A stretch of DNA of 64,000 bases from Diphasiastrum complanatum (taxonomy: Eukaryota; Streptophyta; Lycopodiopsida; Lycopodiales; Lycopodiaceae), in contig CM055107.1 in assembly GCA_029204225.1 (NCBI GenBank), positions 48,732,550 through 48,796,549 on the forward strand. The letters run 5' to 3'. The notes below the pieces were generated by a model that did not search any database, was not told the origin of the DNA, and worked only from the letters and a program-made list of their open reading frames with translations. Position numbers and translations under genes: made by a program. The number at the start of each line of letters is the position of its first letter. The first letter of the stretch is position 1. This document shows positions 44,340 to 55,379 of this stretch, piece by piece.

Positions 44340-47285
44340 ACATGAAACTATTCTTCGAAAACTTCATCATTTTGAATGGTCAATCCTTGTTTTGCCTTCA
44401 GTACAGCCACCTTAGGAATCTTAATACTTTTTATTTGATGGGGATCTTTCCGAGGTTTCCATCTCCAAAATATGCTTGAAACATTTTCCCATCTCTCGGG
44501 ATCATTAAGGTTCAATTTTCGTTGCTTACTGCAACAATCTCGATATCGTTCCTTTTCTGACATGTTTCCTTTAGAACATGGGGCCCACCACTGCACCAAT
44601 ATTTTCATGTAGTTATTGGATCTCTTATCCGTTTCAACTTGTGATAATGTGACAGCTAACCAAATAGGATATACATCATCTTCTTCATTGCCATTTTTGT
44701 CACTTGATGGTGGTCAAATCATAACAAAATTCCCTTTATGAACATCTACTTGAGGCCTGAACGCTTCCATTGGTCTCCCATATGCTGGTCCGCAACAATG
44801 TTCTTGTTCTTCTATTTCGTTAGGATCTGTTTTTGCATCATTTTCAAGAATAGTAGAATCTCTCCAGCGAGTATTCGGCCAAAAACCATCTTGTAACTCC
44901 TTGTATTGTTTGCTCTCCGTATTCATAAGATCGTGAATTTGTCTCCTGTAGGTAATCACCGGTGTGATGAACATCGTAAATTCGAGTGGGTTCAATGGAT
45001 TTTGAAGATGTCCCTCCCAGTATTTCAAGTACCTATGAATTCCGCCATTGATTATGTCTCTATCTTTGAGAAAAGAAAACAATGGTAGTGCTTTAGGACT
45101 TCCAGTTGGCAGAAGAGAACGCCCATTTTCATCAACCTTCCATATTTGAATGCCTTCCCGAGGAATCCACTCATTTGCATTTGGATGCATCATGTACTGC
45201 ATGATTGGAATGCCATCTTTCACAAAGAAATGGAATTGCAATGGCTTCGAGTGGACCACAAGTCTTTGTTCTTTATCACAAAGAAAACCTTCAATAAATG
45301 ACTTAAAATCAGACACTTCTTGGACCAAATAAGGCACTGGATGTTTTTTTGTGCAATTTCACAATTGAACCAATTGTGAAATTTGGACCACTTGGCCAAA
45401 AGCTTGTAGCAAAATGACCATAAACATTACCTCCATGGCCGTGTGTTAGCATACCAGTGAGTGACACAGGTAATTGAAAAATTCTATTCAAGGACTTGAG
45501 AGTTGGTTGTATTCATGGAAGACTTGTCTTATTTTGATCCATTTTGTCATGAATCATGCACATGTAATGCTCTGGTTCTCTTTCCGACTTCAATCTCCAC
45601 GCATAGTACAAGTTTTTGCAAGTCATTTGTTCAAGCATGTGTCTCTTTCTTTCTTTGAATAATTTATTTCTCTCAGTCTCCACCTTGGTAGATTCGAGTT
45701 GCAGCTTAATATTTGTGCAAGTGTCACATTTAGAGAATGTGCTAGTTTGTGACAAACTCACATGCTTATAATGTATCCTCCAATACCGGCTAAATGTAGA
45801 AGGCGATATGGATTTGAAGACCATATTTTGTAGTTTATCATTGACCTCTCTCAATATATCTTGTTGTTTGCAAATAGCAAGAATTACAAGTTGAATATGT
45901 CTTTCTCCCGTCTTTGTAGTTCTATTTTTGTGAGGCATTTGCTCAGCATTGTTTTCCACAAATGCATCTATTATAACCAAGGCCATTTCAACATGTTTCC
46001 AAGCTCATCCAATAATTTGTGCATTGCCATGTATTGACTTTCTAGACCCTTCATTGTAGGATGTCTTGTACCTATAAAATGAAGCTTTTGGCAATCCATG
46101 GATTTTGTACCACACTACACTACAAATTGGATCTCTTTGAAAGATCATGTATGCGCATCTTGAACCACTTACATTATGTGTAGTTTGTAACATGTCATAC
46201 ACATATGTCACCCTGTTTTCAAAACTTTGGCCCCAAAATTGTTTTCGTGCATCGTGAATCTTGTCACGACTCATAAGTTGACAACATTGTTGCTTGCAAC
46301 AATCTATGGATGCCACTTTTTGAATTGCTTCCAATGAACACTTGGCTTCTCTCTTTTTCCCCCTTGAACAGCTTGAAGTTTTTGCTTTTCTATGAATCAT
46401 GTTATATGGCCTTTTTATTCCATTGAGTAACGTTTCTCTGACCATTAGAAAGGTAGCGTTTAACTCTTCACTACTATGCTCATCATCATTTAAGAAGTTG
46501 GATTTTGTTGTTTCTGAACCCCTCAATCTTGATTCATTCATTAAAGTGACTTGATCAATTGGCCATTTTAGCAAGTCTGACTTCTCATTCATTGTGCTAA
46601 TATCAGCATGCCCAAACCATTTTGTTATAGTAATTCCCACGTGGTCATCACCAAGTTCCTCAAAGTCAATTGCCTCATACGAGAATACAAGCAAAATGTA
46701 CCCTTCTCCAGGGCAATTTCACAACCTGCATTGAAATCTTTTACCTTCTTGTCAATCCAATCTTGACGTGTAAGTTTTTTTGCCTTGTTTTGAATCAATG
46801 CTTCTCCAATGATCTCCTCACTTGGATCTTCAATAGCATCATCATCCACGTTGGCATTTGTTTGTACTCTCGTCGAATTGTTCAATGTGTCATTATCTTT
46901 GACTTTCACATCTTGAATACGCCAAATCACAAAACTGTCAATGCTTCATCCAAAGTATCGGCATCCATTGTAGGAACAGGCAATAGCTTTTCTTTCCGAG
47001 TGGCTGCATGAACAATGATTGAGCATCTTCCGATACCAATCTATTTTCCATGACAAGTTGCATTTGGATCCAATGAAAATATATCACCAAGTCCACATTC
47101 TTTTGTGTTTATTGTAAGCAACACTGACATTCCCACTTTTAAGTTATATACAACGCTTGTAAAAGTAAAGACATTCTCTTGTAAAAAATTTTCATTAAAT
47201 AACAATTTGAGCATGCCAACATCTATCACTAAATTTTCATAGTTGAAGATTCATTTACAACTACAACATTCATGATCTAGGTTCA
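44340..47285 (-). pseudogene. Decayed transposase-like gene, unassigned DDE-type family
   Basis: Reading leftwards from 47285: a small domain (47229-47041; GMSVLLTINTKECGLGD, FSLDPNA) like the VGxxVxLxxxxxxxGxIxxxDP segment of plant En/Spm proteins; an acidic stretch (46930-46800); a middle domain (46694-46005) with CCKQQCCQLMSRDKI, FWGQSFENRVTYVYDML, CSVVWYKIHGLPKASFYRYK and SIHGN; then SPSTFSRYWRIHYKHVSL, KCDTCTNIKLQLE, MCMIHDKMDQNK, LTGMLTHGHGGNVYGHF and IINGGIHRYLKYWEGHL (45986-44714). The MIHDKMDQ Asp residues and a conserved zinc-like Cys set suggest a transposase, but the family name is uncertain. Frames change at about 46690, 46000, 45500 and 45340, with stops in between, so it is dead. 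Confidence 0.6.
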
Positions 47286-47510
47286 CAAAGATAATCTTTT
47301 TATGGGGCAAGATAGTGAAATTTTTCAATAGTAGAACTCATTTTGTCATATTTATTATAAGCACCACTGCTATTTCCAATTCCAAATTATAATCAGCTTT
47401 TTGTACAAGCATAGACATTCTCTTAGAACAAATTTCTATAGTACATTAGTTGAGCATGTCATCATCTAGCACTAAAATTTCATAACTGAAGATTTATTTA
47501 CAATTACTGT
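47100..47510 (-). repeat. Diverged tandem duplication of the 5' exon region
   Basis: 47100-47285 and 47335-47510 align: TGTTTATTGTAAGCAACACT with ATTTATTATAAGCACCACT, AAGACATTCTCTTGTA with TAGACATTCTCTTAGA, GAGCATGCCAACATCTA with GAGCATGTCATCATCTA, and GAAGATTCATTTACAACTAC with GAAGATTTATTTACAATTAC. The spacing is about 235 bp. Confidence 0.8.
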
Positions 47511-48680
47511 TTTTGACGAACTAGGTTCGCCAAAATATCATTTTTATTGAACCACGATAGTGTTATTCTTTAGTAGTAAAAATCAATTCAATGAACCTAG
47601 TTTATCAAAATATGTAATCATCATAGATTTATGTAAACCCAAGTTATGCTAGAAAAAAGTTTACAAAGGCAAGATTCTTTTAATCAATCCTAACTCACTA
47701 ATAACATGAAAAGAAATTCAATCATCGAACATCATATGACTTTAGGATGTGCAGGAAAATTGGGGACTTTGTTAATAATTTCATATTTTTTAATGAATAT
47801 TTGTTACCTTTGATGAAAATAAGTTGGTCCTTGTTGACTCGTCTACATATGCATTGAGTGCCCAAGTAGCGAACTAAATGAACATGATTAGGATGAATCA
47901 AAGAAATGATTTTATATTGAGTTGGATTTAATGAGGCTTGAAAATTGAGAGTTTATGCTTAGAAGTAGGGAGATACAAAAGTTAGTCTTCGAGAATCAAA
48001 ATTTTTTGTACTCAGCTTGATGAACTAAGTTCATCAAAATATCTCATTGTTTAGGGTTTAGTATGTTTCACACCGAAGCTTTGGTAAGAGATTTTTTAAA
48101 AGCAAGATAGGCCCCTTTGAGTAGTATTCAAAATTTAAAGCTATTTTTTACCAGGAGACCTATAATATATGTTATGAGCATCTTACACATTCTTGTAGAT
48201 TGAATAAAGAAACTAACTCAAAGAAACTAAGTGCTTTTTTAATTCATGCGATCTTGAAACTAATGTATTGTACAATCATTGCATACCTTGCTCTGCTTCC
48301 ATCTGAAGTAATGGCTGGTAACAACTTGATGTAGAATATTTGGACAATGATACAACGATTTTAATCCAGTCTAAAGAAAGGTCATAATTTGTTTTGACAT
48401 TTATGGTATCCAATCCTGAACACAAAAAATGACACATGGTAATGTTTCTCTAATTCTTAATTTAAAAAAGAGAGTTTTAAAGAGGCAAACAAGATTCTAC
48501 ATATATTCATCATCGATTCTTGAACATAAATTTACTTTTGAGTATCATAACCATTTGCTACTAAAAAAGATGATCATTACGCTGATAGACATTCTTGATT
48601 GAGAAAATTCTAAGAAGTCAATCACTGATTCAAGTTTTTCTTTCAAAGTCAAGCCTAAAGAGAAAGATTGGTTCCATGAA
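47270..48680. repeat. Word cluster 3: GAACTAGGTTC
   Basis: GATCTAGGTTCAC (47276), GACGAACTAGGTTCGCCAA (47516), AATGAACCTAGTTTATCAA (47590), GATGAACTAAGTTCATCAA (48021) and CATGAACCAGGTTGATTAT (48675) are variants of a near-palindrome. Three of the five (47516, 47590, 48021) run on into CAAAATAT. Confidence 0.55.
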
Positions 48681-48873
48681 CCAGGTTGATTATGTTCTGA
48701 AAAGTAAAATTTGTCGCATAGCTTACGGTAGTCTATGATTTGAGAAAAAGTTTGGAATGTAATAGTGTTGGACACTCATTGCTAATATTTTATACATCAT
48801 CTCTTGAGAGATGATGTATTTTATAATATTTCATATTCTATAAACATACCATAAACATGGCCTGTTGGACCAG
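47511..48873. other. Gene-free stretch
   Basis: Apart from the word cluster, no domain or repeat was recognised. The frame 48545-48775 (minus) has no motif. Confidence 0.4.
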
Positions 48874-50170
48874 GAATTGGTCGGAATCAGTTAATGTCGA
48901 ACAAAAGGTGGCCTTAGGTTTGGGTGGCAACATTGAGGCAAACCTGTAGAAACAATCTAGGCCTTGAACGGTTACGTGAGAATAGAAAAAATGGCCGTCA
49001 AAGTCATGGGCTTGTAGGGCCAAGAATTGGTCAGAATCAATTGACACATGTTGGAAGGTCGGACATAAGGTGGCTACAGGTTTGTGTGTCTGATACCTAC
49101 CCAAGGGAGTCTATACTACTCAACTCCGACTTTGTTTTTTCGAAAACACACTTTGTGTCAAAAATGACACTATTGGGGCATATTAGATGGAGTAGTTTTC
49201 CAACTTCGAGACTATTGATCTAGTATCGCCAAATAGAGTCAATTTTTCAATGTTTCATTCAGTGGACATTGTCTAGACAAACTTGTTGGAATCATCCATG
49301 CATTGAGTAATCATGTACGAACAGAGAAACGGCCATGCAAATTCCAGACCCAAAAACGGTTTATGAAAAATTAGCTTTTCGGACCGAGAATTGGTCGGAA
49401 TCAGTTGGTACATGCCAAAACGTTTGCCATAGGTTCTTGTGTCCGATACAAACTCAATGGATCGTATGCTGCACAATTTCGGCTTCGTTTTCTTGAAAAG
49501 AATGTTCATGATGGAAAGGACGCTATCAGGGCAAAGAAAATGGCCTAGTTTTCCAACTTCTCGAATAATGGTCCAGTATCGATAAACGAGCCAATTTTCT
49601 TAGCTGTTTGTTTTAATCAATGGGCAACGTTGAGGCAAACCCACATAAACAATCTAGGCATTGGACGACTCATCACCAATAGAGTTTCGACAATGTAAAA
49701 TCTAGACCCAAGAATGGCTTTGGAAAAAAATAGGCCTTTCAAACCATAAATTGGTCGAAATCAGTTGATACATGTCGGAATGTCAAACAGAAGGTGGCCA
49801 AAGGTTCATCTGTCTGATATGAACCCATGGGACCCTTTGCTTCTCAGTCCCGACTTCGTTTGTCGAAAATGACACTATCAAGGCATAGGAAATGGACTAG
49901 CTTTTGACCTTCACAAATACTGGTCCAATCTTGCTGAACGGATTGGGTTTTTCTAGGCGTTTGTTTCGGCCAGCAACTAGTCGGACCAAGAATTGGTCGG
50001 AATCAATTAATACATGTCAGAACGTTGAACGGAAGGTGGCCACAGGTTCGTGTATCTGATGTGAACCCAAGGGACCCTTTGCTACTCAATTCGGCCTCGT
50101 TTGTCCAGAAACACCCTTTTAGCCAAAAAATATTCTATTATAGCATATGAAATGGACAGGAAATGGACTA
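48874..50170 (+). repeat. Tandem repeat, unit about 365 bp, five partly truncated copies
   Basis: Units begin near 48874, 49016, 49382, 49746 and 49987 with the anchor GAATTGGTCGGAATCARTTG. The two full steps are 366 and 364 bp, and others are shortened to 142 and 241 bp. Shared words are GAAGGTGGCCACAGGTT, GGGACCCTTTGCTACTC, TTTTCCAACTTC and CAACRTTGAGGCAAACC. No long ORF crosses the units. Divergence is high, implying an older array than that at 55.4 kb. Confidence 0.85.
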
Positions 50171-51864
50171 GTATTCCAAATCCAATAACTAGAAGTGTGT
50201 AGTAGATTCAACAAGATTGGTCATGCATATAAAAGAATAATCTTGCTATGAACATGTACATAAACTTACTTCTGTGTTTGCTAGCTTTTTCCCCAATCTA
50301 AATATGAGAATCTCGTAACTCAATTAAGTCAACAAGAGTCCTAGTTTTGAAAAGTAAATAATATAGCTTTAAAATGGAGAGATATATTAATTCTCATGAG
50401 TTTTTTAGACTAATTTGTGCTTCATACATTAGATTGTTTGTGGGATGTCATAAAGCAATCGAATCATATATTTCAAATGGTTGTTTCATAGTGTGACAAA
50501 ATAATCTATACACATGTTAACTCAAAATAAATTTCTCAATGCCATAAACAATAACCTTTGCATGTTTGTAAAAGATTTGACATAAAGTGTAGTATATATA
50601 GTGTGATGTATTATGATTTTTCAATTACAAACTATCGTATAGAAACTCATAAGTTTGATTGTGTGTTTCTTGATTGTTCATGATTGTTGGATCTAAGTTA
50701 TTCAATGTAACTCATGTAAAAAATATAGCACTTTACCTTCTTACATCATATTGATCTAATGTCATATTTGATGGTTATAGGGATTTAGAATTCAACACAT
50801 ACTTTGAAGGCAATCTCCCATTTTAAGTGTATAAAGATCTAGTTCAAGCCTATTTGGGTGTTTTATTCTAAAATTGACGATAATGAATTGAAGGTCCTTC
50901 AAACCCAAACAAAAAAACAAAGCATGAAAGATTGACAGTTTATCCCATGCCTTCAAATACGGTCTTAGATTTGAAGGGCTCTACAAAGGCTAAGGGTAGA
51001 TGTTTATCCATGTCTCAAACACATTTTTTTTTTGTTCTGTGACACCTGATCCAGGCACCTTATTTATCCATGTCACAAATCCATATCTACGAAGCTATAT
51101 CACAACCGTTATGCATTAAGGCATGTACTTCTTTGATTGTTAATCAAAGGAACTATGTCACATGCCAGCATATCGAGAGCTCACTATAAGAAATAGAAGA
51201 TCACTATGATTTGTTGCGTGTTTGTACACGCTTGCAATTGGTGTCGTAATTAAAACATCTCATACCAACTCTGACAATCCTAGTCTGCAACAAATTCACT
51301 AAAACAGTTCCAAGTACCTAGAATACACTAAACCTCGAATATTATGGATAAATGCATTGACTATTGTTTTAATATTTGTCTTCAACTTCGACAGGTTCAT
51401 ATCAATTTCAAATGATTAGAAAATTCTTATAATCCCAACGTAGGAAGAGAAAAAAGTGAACTGGAGAGTGCTGAAAAGATCATCAAAGATAAGAGCAAAT
51501 AGGACCTTGATGGGGGGGGCGGGGGCAACCAAGACACAACATTTAGAAAGTTTGTAATCTGGTGAACAGTTCATGAGAGTTTGATAAAACCAGTAGCAGG
51601 TATCGGATTCAACCACAGTTCAAAATCATATTCAAAAGAATGTTTCTCTTGATTGGATGATACACAATCTAAAATTCTATTAATGTGTGTAATAGCAAAC
51701 AAGCAAGTGCCATTTTCTAAAAGACTGAGAGTATAACTGAAGGGACAAACTTTCTAAGGTAATGATCGTAAAAGCATAGCACATAGACAAAAAACATATC
51801 TAGCAAATGACTGAAAACATAAAAATGAAGGGCCTGCAATTGTTTGATAGTCACAAAGTCTTAC
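50171..51864. other. Gene-free stretch
   Basis: No domain recognised. There is a G-rich run (GGGGGGGCGGGGGC) at about 51512-51525. Frames such as 51416-51616 have no motif. Confidence 0.4.
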
Positions 51865-52034
51865 TGTATCTGATCTTTATCTCCCGGACATGTTCATCAG
51901 AAATTGAGTACAGCATGGTGTAATTCTTCATATCAAACACCTTGTATATGTTGCAACCAACCAGCAATTGGTCAAGATCAGTACCAGCCAGCAGTGATCT
52001 TCTTAAGAGAATCTCAATAGATGAAACTTTGTAA
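51865..52034 (-). CDS. Candidate single exon of a host gene (unidentified)
   Basis: On the minus strand a TTTGTTGCAG acceptor (52035) precedes an open 170-bp block with conserved-looking protein sequence (SSIEILLRRSLLAGTDLDQL, YTMLYSISDEHVREIKI), closed by a GTAAGA donor (51864-51859). The composition and edges look like a real internal exon, but no flanking exons were found within several kb. It could be a captured fragment. I do not name the family. Confidence 0.35.
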
Positions 52035-52133
52035 CTGCAACAAATCCCAAAAACATTCACAGCATTCCAACTGGCATGAAATGGCTCCTAAAAGAAACAA
52101 GAAAGCATCTAGCCTCATAGAGCTACATGTGAG

Positions 52134-52432
52134 CAGCCTTTGGACGGAAACCGGCAAAAGTAGTTCTTTTCGTGTGCCCTAACTGTGCTATCACCAGGAC
52201 CAATGGTCATTTTGACCAAACGATGTTAGAATCATGCCAGGCTAGATCCATCTGGTCAGTATGGGGCCCACGAGCCTTTCCACAGCATTCCGGGCCACTC
52301 CGGACAAGTCGGACCCATTCCAGGTCCCAACTGGTCAAGTGTCCCTGAAGACTTTTTCTGGGCGGAACTTCGGACAGAGGTCTCGGGCTACTTGTTAATC
52401 TATTCGGCGTCTCGTCTATCCCCAGAGGTTCC
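52134..52432 (+). repeat. Solitary satellite monomer, about 300 bp
   Basis: Clear match to the 362-bp monomers at 55.4-60.7 kb, same orientation, from GGACGGAAACC to ATCCCCAGAGGTTCCAC. It lies 3.2 kb outside the array. On the minus strand its ORF is continuous with unrelated sequence to 52503. Confidence 0.9.
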
Positions 52433-53459
52433 ACCTTGATCTTGATCTTTTCTTGTTTCTTGGTCAGGATTGGCTGCTTTAGTCTCTTTAGCTTTGTCAT
52501 CATGAGTGGGGTCAGCTACACTCATGTGTTCAGCTTGTGTGGTTGCAGGCTACTCCCTTTCTCCCTCCTCTGAAAGTATTGCCTGTGTCTTCTGGGCATG
52601 AGGGGGTGAGGTAACAACTGGAACGGATCCTGATGGTGTTTGGGATTGGGTGCTTGTATCCGGTGAGTTTACCGGTGTAGTTACGAATAAAGCCACAATT
52701 GATCCAGAGCTAAGCTATGAAAGCACCATTGTCTATACTGTATGAACAAAAAAGACATGACAAGGAATACAAAAGTATCAAGAGACCGAGAAGATCCAAA
52801 TCGGAAACCCGCACTACTAATTCCTATTCATACTATTCATATTTGTAGTTTACATGCAGAGGTATGTATAATAGAAAAAATAATATATATTCACATCTTA
52901 TTTTCATGGAATACCAAGCCAAAGTCATCTTTGAAGCAAGCCATTTCCAAATTAGAGTATGTTTTGTCTAAAGCAGGCTTACATAAAGGCCATGTTAAAA
53001 TAAAAAAAAGATGATAAGTTTTCAAGTAAATCAGTCAAAATTTCATGCAAACTGAGAAGTGGAAGATTCCAAGCTCGTAGATTTTAATCAATTTATTCTA
53101 GAAAATAATCCTAAATTCCATACCTAGTTTGAAAAAAGATAATACATACAACTTAAGTTTGAGAAATGACGTTCTTCTCGGCTACTCAAAGCAAAAGTTT
53201 GAAAAAAGCTTGACAACATATTAAAATATTTAAAAAAGATAAATTTTCAAACACTTATGTGCAAATGATATAAAAAACAGCTAGCGAATTTGTTGATGTA
53301 GTTCAAAGTGCATGGAGAACAAATCACATAACACATTCTATGGTAAGGATTTAGGTGCAGCACCATTGTAGGCAAATTTGTGCAACCGCAAATTAAATAT
53401 TTATGGTATTGATTCATATATTGCTTTTATGAAATGCAACACATGCCTCTCCTCTCCAC
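52433..53459. other. Gene-free stretch
   Basis: The left part (52440-52700) is GC-richer and on the minus strand reads as a Thr/Gln/Pro/Glu-rich frame with stops, perhaps decayed coding sequence of unknown origin. The rest is AT-rich with nothing recognised. Confidence 0.35.
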
Positions 53460-54290
53460 TTCTAGTTCATCTGTCATTGAGAAGCTCAATGGAGGTAACT
53501 ACCATCTTTAGAAATTCAAGAGAAAGGAAGTACTACTTGCAAAAGAACAAATGGGACATTGTTGAAGGCACTGAGATCAAACTAGAGGTCGATGCAACTA
53601 ACATCACCAAATGGGGACATAGGGATGGAAAGGTTCTTGGCATAATCACTCTCAATATCAAGGACTCTCAGATCAGCCATATCAGATAAGCCCAGACTGC
53701 TAACTCTCAGATTAGCCATATCAGATAAGCCCATGTTGCTAAGCATGCTTGGGACATCCTAGCTACTCTCTAAGATGTTACGTCCAAACTCTATTTGAGG
53801 AAAAAAAATTTCACCATCAAATTTTTTGAAGCTAACTCTATTTTGACCCATCTTGATACCTTCAAGAATCTTATGGAGCAAATGACTACCATTGGATCAA
53901 TCAATGAAGATATCGATGCCATGACTATGTTATCTAGTTTACCACAAGCATATGATAATTGGACACACACAACAAGGCCTCACTAATACTAGAGCGATCT
54001 TTATGCTACTTCAAGAGGAGATTAGAAGAAGTGGATCATCCTCAAAAAGTACAGATGGAAGATATTTGTGAAGTTAGAACAAAAGCAACCAACAGCCAAC
54101 ATTGAATTCAGAACATTCATCATCTAAACCAAAACAATAGCTATTTTGCAAATACTATAAAAGGACTAGTCATCTCATCAAGGATCATAAAACACTCAAG
54201 TACAACAATGAGAAGAAGAAGCAGTTCCACCAACAAGCCAATGGTGCAATCACCAGTCAAACAACTCAATGGTGCACAATAAGACAGATT
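53460..54290 (+). pseudogene. Ty1/copia gag remnant
   Basis: ITKWGHRDGKVLGIITLNIK (about 53607-53666), AWDILATL, THLDTFKNLMEQMTTIGSI (about 53846-53902) and MLSSLPQAYDNW match the gag of the minus-strand element at 16.6 kb. The zinc knuckle (about 54149-54190) reads CKYYKRTSHLIKDH: the second and last Cys are lost. A near-perfect 38-bp tandem duplication lies at about 53662-53738. Stops are frequent and there is no pol. Confidence 0.8.

Positions 54291-55379
<1,089 letters not shown>

Noticed and set aside
44906-45332. Plus-strand 60-aa frames
   Set aside because: Shadows of the minus-strand transposase-like gene.
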